Shown: positions 25,402 through 33,797 of the stretch, one piece after another | How positions within the stretch are numbered: the first letter of the stretch is position 1 | Layout of the letters: each line of letters opens with the position of its first letter | Source: Heyndrickxia sp050281185 | GTDB lineage: Bacteria > Bacillota > Bacilli > Bacillales > Bacillaceae_C | DNA: 64,000 bases | Direction of reading: 5' to 3' | Assembly: GCF_050281185.1 (NCBI RefSeq) | Contig: NZ_JBNNWS010000014.1 | Span: 105,107-169,106 of the forward strand | Made by a program: the position numbers and the translations under genes | The notes under the pieces: generated by a model | The model's input: the letters and a program-made list of their open reading frames with translations, nothing else | The model's database searches: none | What the model was told of the DNA's origin: nothing

Positions 25402-27327
25402 ATGTCTGACATGATTAAAATGATTTTTCCAGATGGTGCTGTAAAGGAGTTTCCTAATGGAACAACAACAGAAGATATCGCAGCATCCATCAGTCCTGGA
25501 TTAAAGAAAAAAGCCATTGCAGGTAAAGTAAACGAAAAATTAATTGATCTTCGTACACCAATTACTGCTGATGGATCAATTGAAATCGTAACGCCTGACC
25601 ATAACGATGCAATTGAGGTGCTTCGTCATAGTACAGCACACTTAATGGCTCAAGCGATAAAACGTATTTATGGAAATGTAAAATTGGGTGTTGGCCCTGT
25701 CATTGAAGGCGGATTTTACTATGATATGGATCTCGAGGTTTCCATAACACCTGAGGATTTGTCAAAAATTGAAAAAGAAATGAAGAAAATTGTTAGTGAA
25801 AACCTTGAAGTTGTTCGTAAAGAGGTTACTCGCGATGAAGCAAAAGTCCTTTTTGCTGATGATGAATATAAGCAGGAATTAATTGAGGCTATTCCTGCAG
25901 ATGAAAAGGTTACAATCTATGAGCAAGGAGAATTCTATGATCTTTGCCGCGGTATACATGTTCCTTCAACTGGTAAAATTAAAGAATTTAAACTTCTAAG
26001 CATTGCTGGAGCGTATTGGCGCGGAGATAGTGACAATAAAATGTTACAACGTATTTATGGTACAGCCTTCTTCAAAAAGGATGATCTTGAAGAGCATTTA
26101 CGCTTCCTAGAAGAGGCGAAAGAACGTGATCATCGTAAATTAGGTAAAGAATTGAACCTATTTATGAATTCTCAAAAGGTTGGTCAAGGTCTTCCATTAT
26201 GGCTCCCTAAAGGCGCAACCATCCGCCGTGTAGTAGAACGTTATATTGTAGATAAAGAAGAACGACTTGGCTACAATCATGTTTATACACCAATTATGGG
26301 AAGTGTTGATCTTTATAAAACGAGCGGCCATTGGGATCATTACCAAGATGATATGTTCCCTGTAATGGAAATGGATAATGAACAATTAGTCCTTCGCCCG
26401 ATGAACTGCCCGCATCATATGATGGTTTATAAAAATGGAATTCATAGTTACCGTGAATTGCCAATCCGTATAGCAGAGCTTGGTACAATGCATCGATATG
26501 AAATGTCAGGAGCTCTTTCAGGATTACAACGTGTTCGTGGTATGACTTTGAATGATGCACATATCTTTGTCCGTCCAGATCAAATCAAAGAGGAATTCCA
26601 AAGGGTTGTTGAGCTTATTATCGCTGTTTATAAAGATTTCGATATTAAAGATTATTCATTCCGTTTATCGTATAGAGATCCTGAAGATAAAGAAAAGTAT
26701 TTTGATGATGATGAAATGTGGAATAAAGCACAAAGTATGCTCAAGGAAGCTATGGATGATTTAGGTCTTGATTATTTTGAAGCGGAAGGAGAAGCAGCAT
26801 TCTATGGTCCTAAATTAGATGTACAAGTCCGGACAGCATTAGGAAAAGATGAAACACTTTCTACTGTTCAACTTGATTTCTTGCTTCCTGAGCGCTTTGA
26901 TTTATCTTATGTTGGGGAAGATGGAAAACAACATCGTCCTGTTGTTATCCATCGCGGTGTTGTGTCGACAATGGAACGCTTTGTTGCATACTTGATTGAG
27001 GAGTACAAAGGTGCATTCCCAACTTGGTTAGCACCTGTTCAAGCTGTGGTTATTCCAGTTTCTCCTGACGTACATTTTAATTATGCAAAACAAGTAGAAG
27101 AAAAGCTTAAATCTGAGGGATTCAGGGTAGAATTAGATGCGCGTGATGAAAAAATCGGCTACAAAATTCGCGAGCATCAAATGCAAAAAATTCCGTATAT
27201 GCTTGTTGTCGGTGACAATGAAGTAAGTGAAAATGCTGTAAATGTTCGTAAATATGGAGAACAGAAATCTGAAACAATTCCTTTTGAGCAATTTATTGCC
27301 GATTTGAAAAAAGAAGTAGTCAAGTAA
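25402..27327 (+). CDS. thrS: Threonine-tRNA ligase
   Basis: This class II aminoacyl-tRNA synthetase attaches threonine to tRNA-Thr. The 641 residues comprise a TGS domain (about 1-62), the editing domain with HSTAHLMAQAIKR and the zinc-type Cys of YDLCRGIHVPSTG, the catalytic core with RPMNCPHHMMVYK and TMHRYEMSGALSGLQRVRGM, and the anticodon-binding domain. The start is ATG 25402, eight bases after AAAGGAG; an in-frame GTG at 25393 overlaps that site and is rejected. It is controlled by the T-box in front and lies before the infC operon. Confidence 0.97.
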   Translation: MSDMIKMIFPDGAVKEFPNGTTTEDIAASISPGLKKKAIAGKVNEKLIDLRTPITADGSIEIVTPDHNDAIEVLRHSTAHLMAQAIKRIYGNVKLGVGPVIEGGFYYDMDLEVSITPEDLSKIEKEMKKIVSENLEVVRKEVTRDEAKVLFADDEYKQELIEAIPADEKVTIYEQGEFYDLCRGIHVPSTGKIKEFKLLSIAGAYWRGDSDNKMLQRIYGTAFFKKDDLEEHLRFLEEAKERDHRKLGKELNLFMNSQKVGQGLPLWLPKGATIRRVVERYIVDKEERLGYNHVYTPIMGSVDLYKTSGHWDHYQDDMFPVMEMDNEQLVLRPMNCPHHMMVYKNGIHSYRELPIRIAELGTMHRYEMSGALSGLQRVRGMTLNDAHIFVRPDQIKEEFQRVVELIIAVYKDFDIKDYSFRLSYRDPEDKEKYFDDDEMWNKAQSMLKEAMDDLGLDYFEAEGEAAFYGPKLDVQVRTALGKDETLSTVQLDFLLPERFDLSYVGEDGKQHRPVVIHRGVVSTMERFVAYLIEEYKGAFPTWLAPVQAVVIPVSPDVHFNYAKQVEEKLKSEGFRVELDARDEKIGYKIREHQMQKIPYMLVVGDNEVSENAVNVRKYGEQKSETIPFEQFIADLKKEVVK

Positions 27328-27410
27328 GCATAAAAACTATTGCGAAAAAAACAAGAGTTTGATATTATAAATAATGTTGAAAAAAAGAAGTAGAAATAAT
27401 GAAAAGCCAT

Positions 27411-27440
27411 TTGACATCAAATTGTAATTCATGATATATT
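27411..27440 (+). promoter_or_regulatory. Predicted sigma-A promoter of infC-rpmI-rplT
   Basis: A consensus TTGACA (27411-27416) is separated by 18 bases from TATATT (27435-27440). The predicted start near 27447 opens a 325-base leader. Confidence 0.72.
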
Positions 27441-27446
27441 ATCTAA

Positions 27447-27603
27447 GGTAAATTGAATATTTGTTTGAGGAAAAGAAGAAGCACCCGCTTCTCGCCTGAT
27501 TGACGCAATTTTGCAGTTGGCAGGTTTCGAAATTCATCACATTCTAAACTATTCATGCGTGGATGTAAAGTGCGGGTATCTTCAGGAGACCTGCACTTTT
27601 TTA
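27447..27603 (+). promoter_or_regulatory. L20-type autoregulatory leader of infC-rpmI-rplT
   Basis: In B. subtilis ribosomal protein L20 binds a leader that mimics its 23S site and causes premature termination. Here the leader (AGAAGCACCCGCTTCTCGCC onward) ends in a strong terminator hairpin at 27567-27603, AAAGTGCGGGT / ACCTGCACTTT with a T-run. The position and architecture fit the known L20 leader; detailed pairing was not computed. The remaining bases to infC show no other feature. Confidence 0.8.
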
Positions 27604-27770
27604 TTGTTTAAGAAACCAATGTTAGCGCAAAAAATTGTGTTCAAACGGTATAGCAGGAAAGATTCTTCACCCAAACCATGTATTCTATGCTTGCTCAAAA
27701 GTAAGCTAAGTTACTCTTAAAGTGATTTAGAAATAAATCTGATCAACGCAAAAAACCTTGGAGGTGGCTA

Positions 27771-28289
27771 ATTATTAGCAAAGATATGATGGTTAACGAT
27801 GGCATTCGTGCTCGTGAAGTTCGTCTTATTGGTCAAAATGGCGAGCAGCTAGGTGTTAAATCTCGAAATGAAGCAATTGAGATTGCATCACGAGTGAATC
27901 TTGATCTTGTTCTTGTTGCTCCAAATGCAAAACCACCAGTAGCCAAAATTATGGATTATGGTAAATATCGTTTTGAACAGCAAAAGAAAGAAAAAGAAGC
28001 ACGTAAAAATCAAAAAGTTATCAACTTAAAAGAGGTTCGTTTGAGCCCAACGATTGATGAACATGATTTTAATACTAAGCTACGTAATGCTCGTAAGTTT
28101 CTTGAAAAGGGCGATAAAGTTAAAGCTTCTATTCGTTTTAAAGGTCGTGCCATCACACATAAAGAAATTGGTCAAAAGGTTCTTGACCGTTTCGCGAATG
28201 AATGTGATGACGTTAGCACAATCGAATCGAAACCGAAAATGGACGGTCGTAGTATGTTCTTAGTATTAGCACCAAAAACTGAAAAGTAA
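27771..28289 (+). CDS. infC: Translation initiation factor IF-3 (ATT start)
   Basis: IF-3 binds the 30S subunit, blocks premature 50S joining and proofreads start codons. The likely start is ATT 27771, giving (M)ISKDMMVNDGIRAREVRL, six bases after GGAGG (27760-27764); the first in-frame ATG (27786) has no ribosome site. A rare start is the known basis of IF-3 autoregulation. The 172-residue product has the N-domain, a basic linker (QQKKEKEARKNQKVINLKE) and the C-domain (EHDFNTKLRNARKFLEKGDK, FKGRAITHKEIG). It heads the operon with rpmI and rplT. Confidence 0.96.
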   Translation: MISKDMMVNDGIRAREVRLIGQNGEQLGVKSRNEAIEIASRVNLDLVLVAPNAKPPVAKIMDYGKYRFEQQKKEKEARKNQKVINLKEVRLSPTIDEHDFNTKLRNARKFLEKGDKVKASIRFKGRAITHKEIGQKVLDRFANECDDVSTIESKPKMDGRSMFLVLAPKTEK

Positions 28290-28311
28290 TGTCTGAAGGA
28301 GGAAATATCCT

Positions 28312-28512
28312 ATGCCAAAAATGAAAACTCACCGCGGCTCAGCAAAGCGTTTCAAAAGAACAGGTTCTGGTAAATTAAAACGTTCTCATGCTTACAGAAG
28401 CCATATGTTTGCTAACAAAACTGTAAAACAAAAACGTAAGCTTCGTAAAGCAACACTTGTTTCTAAAGGTGATTTTAAACGTATTCGTCATATGCTTGAC
28501 AATCTTAAGTAA
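28312..28512 (+). CDS. rpmI: 50S ribosomal protein L35
   Basis: This 66-residue, strongly basic ribosomal protein has the signature MKTHRGSAKRFKRTGSGKLK. It starts at ATG 28312 after GAAGGAGG, 22 bases after infC, and is 28 bases before rplT. The length and order are exactly as in other Firmicutes. Confidence 0.98.
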   Translation: MPKMKTHRGSAKRFKRTGSGKLKRSHAYRSHMFANKTVKQKRKLRKATLVSKGDFKRIRHMLDNLK

Positions 28513-28540
28513 TAAGCGATTTATATAGGAGGGAAATAAT

Positions 28541-28900
28541 ATGCCACGTGTAAAAGGCGGAATAGTTAGCCGCAGACGTCGTAAAAAAGTATTGAAATTA
28601 GCTAAAGGTTATTTTGGTTCAAAACATACATTATATAAAACAGCCAATGAACAAGTAATGAAATCTTTAATGTATGCTTACCGTGACCGTCGTCAGAAAA
28701 AACGCGACTTCCGTAAGCTTTGGATTACTCGTATCAATGCAGCTGCTCGTATTAACGGTTTATCATATAGCCGTTTAATGCACGGCTTAAAGCTTGCTGG
28801 TATTGAAGTAAACCGCAAAATGCTTGCTGATCTTGCGATTCATGATGAAAAAGCATTTGCAGAACTTGCAAACCAAGCTAAAGCACAATATTCAAAATAA
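28541..28900 (+). CDS. rplT: 50S ribosomal protein L20
   Basis: L20 binds 23S rRNA early in 50S assembly and represses its own operon through the leader. The 119 residues carry the long basic N-terminal extension (MPRVKGGIVSRRRRKKVLKL) and the globular domain (WITRINAAARINGLSYSRLM). ATG 28541 follows AGGAGGG. A terminator follows, closing the operon. Confidence 0.98.
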   Translation: MPRVKGGIVSRRRRKKVLKLAKGYFGSKHTLYKTANEQVMKSLMYAYRDRRQKKRDFRKLWITRINAAARINGLSYSRLMHGLKLAGIEVNRKMLADLAIHDEKAFAELANQAKAQYSK

Positions 28901-28908
28901 GACTTTAT

Positions 28909-28946
28909 AAAAGCCATTCCTCTATTATTTGAAGGATGGCTTTTTA
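28909..28946 (+). terminator. Rho-independent terminator after rplT
   Basis: The stem AAAAGCCATTCCT pairs with AAGGATGGCTTTTT, with one internal mismatch, and is followed by T-rich sequence. Confidence 0.8.
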
Positions 28947-29029
28947 TATTGTCATAACAGCTAATCTTTTAAAATATCTTTTATAAGAGACCATCATCAA
29001 GAATTCAACAACAAAGGCGGGTGAAGTTA

Positions 29030-29599
29030 GTGAATGAGCAATTGTTAATGTTATTTTCATTTGTTGAGGGAAGCGCAATTTTAGCTCCATTTATGTTTAT
29101 TCTATTTCATTTACTTCGTCAGTTTCTTTTTATCCCAGTTGCAATTGTATGTATGGCAGGAGGCATATTATTCGGCAGCTTACTTGGAATCATATATTCC
29201 TTAATCGGATTACTGCTTTTGTCAGCACTTTTTTATTTTTGTATTAAAAAAATGCCCAAAACCTACGAAAAGCTATTAAGAATTAAATTAAAGTGTTTTG
29301 GTCACCATGCAAAACTTACTGTTGGGCAAATTGCCATATTACGCTTAGTTCCTTTCTTTCATTATCATTTACTAAATGTTTGCCTGTTAGAAAGAAATTC
29401 AACATTGAAGAGCTATATGAAGGGTTCGTTAATATCTAATATACCTCTTGTAGTATTTTATACTGTATTTGGTCAGTTTATCTCCCGTTTTACTCCTACA
29501 ATGATCGTAATTATTCTCTTAGCACTATCCATATTATTTTTTATTTTACGAGAAAAAGTGGTTGTTATGAAATGGAAAGAGTTTTTTCAAGGTACATAA
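29030..29599 (+). CDS. VTT (TVP38/TMEM64, DedA-like) membrane protein
   Basis: This protein of about 189 residues has hydrophobic segments at about 10-25, 28-65, 95-110, 125-150 and 158-175. RLVPFFHYHLLNVCLLERNS resembles the R-x-x-P-x-x-N core of VTT-domain proteins, which in several bacteria are lipid scramblases or flippases. The start is uncertain: GTG 29030 is better spaced from AAAGG (29013-29017) than the in-frame GTG at 29021. B. subtilis has ysdA in this position, whereas its VTT protein YtxB lies near dnaI; this may be a relocated relative, but that is speculation. Confidence 0.72.
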   Translation: MNEQLLMLFSFVEGSAILAPFMFILFHLLRQFLFIPVAIVCMAGGILFGSLLGIIYSLIGLLLLSALFYFCIKKMPKTYEKLLRIKLKCFGHHAKLTVGQIAILRLVPFFHYHLLNVCLLERNSTLKSYMKGSLISNIPLVVFYTVFGQFISRFTPTMIVIILLALSILFFILREKVVVMKWKEFFQGT

Positions 29600-29637
29600 A
29601 AAACTGCTGAACAGATCTCAGCAGTTTTTATTTTTCA
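29600..29637. terminator. Bidirectional terminator between the VTT gene and ysdB
   Basis: The stem AAAACTGCTGA / TCAGCAGTTTT is flanked by an A-run and a T-run, and lies between convergent genes. It slightly overlaps the end of ysdB. Confidence 0.88.
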
Positions 29638-30012
29638 GTACTAATTCTTTTATCGGACTTTTCCAATCAATCGCTGCATTTGGGTACCTAAGACTAATTT
29701 CTTTTTCCAAAAACAAAAAGTCTTGATATGTGAGTCCGTTTAACGCACTAATACTATGCGGCCACACGAAGATAGACACAACTTCAAAGGATTGTTCAGT
29801 CGTTCCCAAATATTTTTCACCTTCAAATAATACACCATTATAAGTGATGAGAAAATTTTTACGAACATTTTCTGTTTCATCATAAAAGAAATACCTTTTT
29901 TCCTCATGTGCTAATTCTAATTTTCGCTTTGGATTAAATAGATATTTTATTATCTTAATGATTAGGTAAATAATTAATGCAAAAAGTGCTAGTCGTATAA
30001 ACCAAAGCATCA
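29618..30012 (-). CDS. ysdB: YsdB-like small membrane-anchored protein
   Basis: The product is about 131 residues with one N-terminal transmembrane helix (residues 4-24, FIRLALFALIIYLIIKIIKY) followed by a soluble domain, including VVSIFVWPHSISALNGLTYQ and RYPNAAIDWKSPI. It lies divergently upstream of ysdC, as in B. subtilis, where YsdB belongs to a family of unknown function controlled by SigW; SigW control here was not established. The start is one of two adjacent ATGs (30012 or 30009) after GGAGG. A longer upstream reading frame lacks a ribosome site. Confidence 0.82.
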
Positions 30013-30108
30013 TATTTTCCTCCAATTCCGTATTATTATCTATTGTGTTACGAATGACTAAAAAAAAAGATTCATTTTTTTTAAAAAGGAAGATTTTAAT
30101 AGGAATTT

Positions 30109-30138
30109 TTGCATTTTTTCGATTACATCTATTATAAT
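30109..30138 (+). promoter_or_regulatory. Predicted promoter of ysdC
   Basis: TTGCAT (30109-30114) and TATAAT (30133-30138) are separated by 18 bases, about 40 bases before the ysdC start. Confidence 0.55.
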
Positions 30139-30178
30139 ATTTATGGTAAATACACATAATTTTTTGGAGGTCGAACGA

Positions 30179-31264
30179 ATGGCAAATCTTGATGAAACGC
30201 TTACAATGCTAAAGGACCTAACTGATGCTAAAGGAATCCCAGGCAATGAAAAAGAAGCACGAGATGTGATGAAAAAATACATAGAACCATTTGCGGATGA
30301 AGTAGAAACCGATGGTTTAGGGAGCTTGATAGCTAAAAAGGTTGGAGATGCAAATGGTCCGAAAATCATGGTTGCCGGACACTTAGATGAAGTAGGTTTT
30401 ATGGTAACGCAAATTGATGATAAAGGCTTTATTCGTTTTCAAACAGTTGGGGGCTGGTGGTCCCAAGTAATGCTTGCTCAGAGGGTCACCATTGTTACCA
30501 AAAAAGGAGATATTACAGGAGTGATCGGCTCAAAGCCGCCACATATTTTATCGCCTGAGGCTAGGAAAAAGCCTTATGAAATTAAAGATATGTTTATTGA
30601 TATTGGGGCATCAAGCAGGGAAGAGGCATTAGAATGGGGAGTCATTCCAGGTGACATGGTTGTTCCATATTTTGAATTCACAGTGATGAATAATGAAAAA
30701 ATGCTATTAGCAAAAGCGTGGGATAATCGAATCGGATGTGCAATTGCTATTGATGTATTAAAAAACTTAAAAAATGAAGACCATCCTAACATTGTTTATG
30801 GTGTTGGGAATGTTCAAGAAGAAGTAGGGCTTCGCGGGGCAAAAACGGCTACTCAAAAAATCCAGCCAGATATTGGCTTCGCTGTAGATGTAGGAATCGC
30901 GGGAGATACACCTGGGATTACTGAAAAAGATGCATTGAGCAAAATGGGGAAAGGTCCACAAATCATCCTTTACGATGCATCAATGGTTTCACACAAAGGT
31001 TTGCGAGATTTAGTCGTTGGTGTGGCAGAAGAATTAAATATTCCATATCAATTTGATGCGATCCCTGGTGGAGGAACAGACGCTGGCTCCATTCATTTAA
31101 CAGCAAACGGTGTTCCAGCATTAGCCATTACTATTGCAACACGCTATATTCATTCTCATGCAGCAATGCTTCACCGTGATGATTTTGAAAACACAGTTAA
31201 ACTAATTACAGAGGTAATTAAACGCTTAGACCAGGAAACAGTTAATAAAATCACGTTTGATTAA
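30179..31264 (+). CDS. ysdC: M42-family aminopeptidase/endoglucanase-like metalloenzyme
   Basis: M42 enzymes are cytoplasmic dimetal aminopeptidases that form dodecameric tetrahedra. The 361-residue protein has the metal-binding motifs AGHLDEVGF, AWDNRIGC, VQEEVGLRGA (catalytic Glu pair) and VDVGIAGDTPG, and the C-terminal HSHAAMLHRDD histidines. ATG 30179 follows GGAGG by a normal distance; a 12-codon in-frame extension is rejected. It was historically named endo-1,4-beta-glucanase homologue, but peptidase activity is more likely. Convergent sspI follows across a terminator. Confidence 0.92.
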   Translation: MANLDETLTMLKDLTDAKGIPGNEKEARDVMKKYIEPFADEVETDGLGSLIAKKVGDANGPKIMVAGHLDEVGFMVTQIDDKGFIRFQTVGGWWSQVMLAQRVTIVTKKGDITGVIGSKPPHILSPEARKKPYEIKDMFIDIGASSREEALEWGVIPGDMVVPYFEFTVMNNEKMLLAKAWDNRIGCAIAIDVLKNLKNEDHPNIVYGVGNVQEEVGLRGAKTATQKIQPDIGFAVDVGIAGDTPGITEKDALSKMGKGPQIILYDASMVSHKGLRDLVVGVAEELNIPYQFDAIPGGGTDAGSIHLTANGVPALAITIATRYIHSHAAMLHRDDFENTVKLITEVIKRLDQETVNKITFD

Positions 31265-31269
31265 TGAAT

Positions 31270-31300
31270 AAAAACCCGATGCAAAAGCATTGGGTTTTTA
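31270..31300. terminator. Bidirectional terminator between ysdC and sspI
   Basis: The stem AAAACCCGATGC / GCATTGGGTTTT, with one G-T pair, has an AAAA loop and a T-run on the right. The genes on either side converge. Confidence 0.85.
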
Positions 31301-31332
31301 CTTTAGCAAAAACATACGGGATTTATGTGCTA

Positions 31333-31542
31333 TTAATGTTTCAGGCCTTGTTCTAATGTTTCAAGCATTGTATGCTTCTCTTGGTCACCTGAATGATTCC
31401 AAATAACTTCAAATAAAACACCTAAACCTGGTAACATTTTTTCTTCGCCTCTTTGAATAGCATCAACTATAGTATCTTCTAGCTGATCTTGAGTATTACC
31501 GGAAACATTATGAATAATCGCATTCCTGAGATTTAAGTTCAT
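31333..31542 (-). CDS. sspI: Small acid-soluble spore protein I
   Basis: This is a 69-residue minor SASP made in the forespore. The conserved block DQLEDTIVDAIQRGEEKMLP and then GLGVLFEVIWNHS identifies the SspI family; it is unlike the DNA-binding alpha/beta SASPs. The start is ATG 31542, eight bases after GGAG. On the minus strand CATATTA (31596-31602) matches the sigma-G -10 consensus CATWHTA, but I see no good -35, so sigma-G control is only suggested. Its presence shows that the organism is an endospore former. Confidence 0.95.
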   Translation of the reverse strand: MNLNLRNAIIHNVSGNTQDQLEDTIVDAIQRGEEKMLPGLGVLFEVIWNHSGDQEKHTMLETLEQGLKH

Positions 31543-31652
31543 ATTCCGCACTCCTTTTAAATATTTTTCTTTATTAGGGTGTCACTGTTTGAATTTAATA
31601 TGTATAAAATTTAAGTTATAATGAGATATTGAGAAGTAATGAAGGAGTATGT

Positions 31653-32411
31653 ATGGTGAAATATATAGAATCATTAAAGAACCCGCAAGTTAAACAATGG
31701 AAAAAGTTATTAACTAAAAAAGAGCGCGAAAAAACAAATACATATATTGTTGAAGGTTTTCACCTTGTAGAAGAAGCGTTAAAAAATAAAGAAAATATAG
31801 TTGAAGTGATATATAGTGAAGAAATAGATCTTCCCGGTCATTGGGATGTAAGTAATCTTTCTATAACTAAAATTACGCCTGATATTAGTAAAACGATATC
31901 AGATACAGAGACGACACAAGGTGTTTTTGCGATTTGTCGAATGATTCAACCTTCACTATCTATTTTAAAAGGGAAATCGTATATTTTAATCGATGCTGTT
32001 CAGGATCCGGGTAATATTGGAACAATTATACGTACATCGGATGCAGCAGGTATCGATACGGTTATTTTGGGACAAGGAACGGTGGATGTCTATAATCCGA
32101 AAGTACTCCGCTCAGCGCAAGGGAGCCACTTCCATATCAATTTAGTTTTTGGAAATTTAGAAGAATGGATTCAAAAATTTGATCAGGAACAAATCCCTGT
32201 ATATGGGACAGCATTAGAAAATGGAATTCCTTTTAAGCAAGTACAACCGCAAGAATCATTCGCACTCATGGTTGGAAATGAAGGAAGTGGAGTTTCTAAG
32301 AATTTATTATCTTTAACAAAGCAAAATTTATATATTCCTATCCATGGGCAGGCTGAATCACTTAATGTAGCGGTTGCTGCAGGAATTCTTATGTACTACT
32401 TAAAAGGATAA
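31653..32411 (+). CDS. ysgA: TrmH/SpoU-family RNA 2'-O-methyltransferase
   Basis: SpoU-family enzymes methylate the ribose of rRNA or tRNA using S-adenosylmethionine through a knotted fold. The 252-residue protein has the N-terminal substrate-binding domain (KNPQVKQWKKLLTKKERE) and the three family motifs, DPGNIGTIIRTSDAAG, LMVGNEGSGVSK and LNVAVAAGI. ATG 31653 lies just after GAAGGAG; GTG 31656 is an alternative. It lies before pheS as in B. subtilis. The target RNA is not known from sequence. Confidence 0.93.
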   Translation: MVKYIESLKNPQVKQWKKLLTKKEREKTNTYIVEGFHLVEEALKNKENIVEVIYSEEIDLPGHWDVSNLSITKITPDISKTISDTETTQGVFAICRMIQPSLSILKGKSYILIDAVQDPGNIGTIIRTSDAAGIDTVILGQGTVDVYNPKVLRSAQGSHFHINLVFGNLEEWIQKFDQEQIPVYGTALENGIPFKQVQPQESFALMVGNEGSGVSKNLLSLTKQNLYIPIHGQAESLNVAVAAGILMYYLKG

Positions 32412-32418
32412 AATAAAT

Positions 32419-32447
32419 TTGAAATTCATTTAACAAAATACTATAAT
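32419..32447 (+). promoter_or_regulatory. Predicted sigma-A promoter of pheST
   Basis: TTGAAA (32419-32424) and TATAAT (32442-32447) are separated by 17 bases, just upstream of the T-box stem I. Confidence 0.75.
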
Positions 32448-32469
32448 AAAATCAATTCAATAAATAAAA

Positions 32470-32711
32470 GACAATGATAGGGAAAAGTAACTTAATGTAA
32501 CATTTAGGGAGAAAATGCCTAAGACTGGAAGCATTTTTATGAAAAGTTAAGTGAAGTTCACCCCAGGAGTCAGCATCGGGACCGTTTATTTAACGTAAAG
32601 ATGCCTCGGTGAAAAGCCGTTATTCTATGAAGATGAGCATAGTAATACGAAATGCTAATTAGGGTGGTACCGCGATGATAAACTCGTCCCTTCTCAGGAC
32701 GAGTTTTTTTT
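32470..32711 (+). promoter_or_regulatory. T-box leader controlling pheST (phenylalanine specifier)
   Basis: The T-box AGGGTGGTACCGCG is at 32661-32674. Stem I opens at ATAGGGAAAAGTAAC and closes at TTCACCCC, so the specifier is TTC (32557-32559, Phe), followed by A and a CCC that pairs with GGG. The terminator AACTCGTCC / GGACGAGTT with an 8-T run is at 32681-32711. The specifier matches the downstream phenylalanyl-tRNA synthetase. Confidence 0.95.
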
Positions 32712-32739
32712 ATGCTCTAAATTAAAGGAGGTTTAAACA

Positions 32740-33777
32740 ATGGAGGAAAGATTAAAAGAGCTGCAAACAGAAGCATTAACTAAAATTGAACAAGCGATCG
32801 ATTTGAAATCATTAAATGATATCCGTGTTGCTTATTTAGGAAAGAAAGGCCCAATTACTGAGGTTTTAAGAGGGATGGGTAAACTATCCGCTGAAGAACG
32901 CCCAAAAATGGGGGCTCTTGCTAATGAAGTAAGAGAAGCAATAACTAATAAGCTTGAAGAAAAGATTAGCGCACTTGAAGCAGAAGTGGTTGAAAAACAA
33001 TTGGCTGCAGAAACGATCGATGTCACACTTCCAGGTCGTTCAGTAAACAGTGGAAATCATCATCCCTTAACGAGAGTAATCGAAGAAATTGAAGATTTAT
33101 TTATCGGCATGGGATACAAAGTAGCGGAAGGTCCAGAAGTTGAGAAAGATTATTACAATTTTGAAGCCTTGAATCTGCCAAAAGGTCATCCTGCTCGAGA
33201 CATGCAAGATTCTTTCTATATTACTGAGGACATTCTTCTTCGTACACATACTTCACCTGTTCAAGCAAGAACAATGGAAAAACATGAAGGAAAAGGCCCT
33301 GTTAAAATTATTTGTCCTGGTAAGGTTTATCGTCGAGACAATGATGATGCAACCCATTCCCATCAATTTATGCAAATTGAAGGACTTGTTGTCGACGAAA
33401 ATATTACAATGGGAGATTTAAAGGGAACATTAGAGGTATTTGCAAAGAAAATGTTCGGTGAAGATCGTCAAATTCGTTTACGTCCAAGTTTCTTCCCATT
33501 TACAGAGCCTTCTGTAGAAGTAGATGTATCCTGTTTCCTATGTGGGGGAAAAGGTTGTCATGTATGTAAGAAAACTGGATGGATTGAAATGCTGGGAGCT
33601 GGTATGGTTCACCCTAATGTTTTAGAAATGGGTGGATTTGATTCAAAAAAATATACTGGATTTGCTTTCGGTATTGGTGCGGAAAGAATTGCGATGTTGA
33701 AATATGGTATTGATGATATCCGTCATTTTTATACAAATGATATTCGTTTCTTAAAGCAATTTTCGGCACATGAATAA
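32740..33777 (+). CDS. pheS: Phenylalanine-tRNA ligase alpha subunit
   Basis: PheS is the catalytic half of the (alpha-beta)2 synthetase. The 345 residues have an N-terminal coiled coil (about 1-85) that contacts tRNA, and the class II core with HPLTRVIEEIEDLFIGMGY, PARDMQDSFY, LLRTHTSPVQARTM, GKVYRRDNDDATHSHQFMQIEG and motif 3 in GFAFGIGAERIAMLKYG. ATG 32740 follows AAAGGAGG. It lies 20 bases before pheT under T-box control. Confidence 0.98.
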   Translation: MEERLKELQTEALTKIEQAIDLKSLNDIRVAYLGKKGPITEVLRGMGKLSAEERPKMGALANEVREAITNKLEEKISALEAEVVEKQLAAETIDVTLPGRSVNSGNHHPLTRVIEEIEDLFIGMGYKVAEGPEVEKDYYNFEALNLPKGHPARDMQDSFYITEDILLRTHTSPVQARTMEKHEGKGPVKIICPGKVYRRDNDDATHSHQFMQIEGLVVDENITMGDLKGTLEVFAKKMFGEDRQIRLRPSFFPFTEPSVEVDVSCFLCGGKGCHVCKKTGWIEMLGAGMVHPNVLEMGGFDSKKYTGFAFGIGAERIAMLKYGIDDIRHFYTNDIRFLKQFSAHE

Positions 33778-33797
33778 TAGGTTAGGAGGAGAAAAAC

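Noticed and set aside
27511..27720. 69-codon open frame upstream of infC
   Set aside because: It lies across the L20-type leader and its terminator hairpin, and has no ribosome site.
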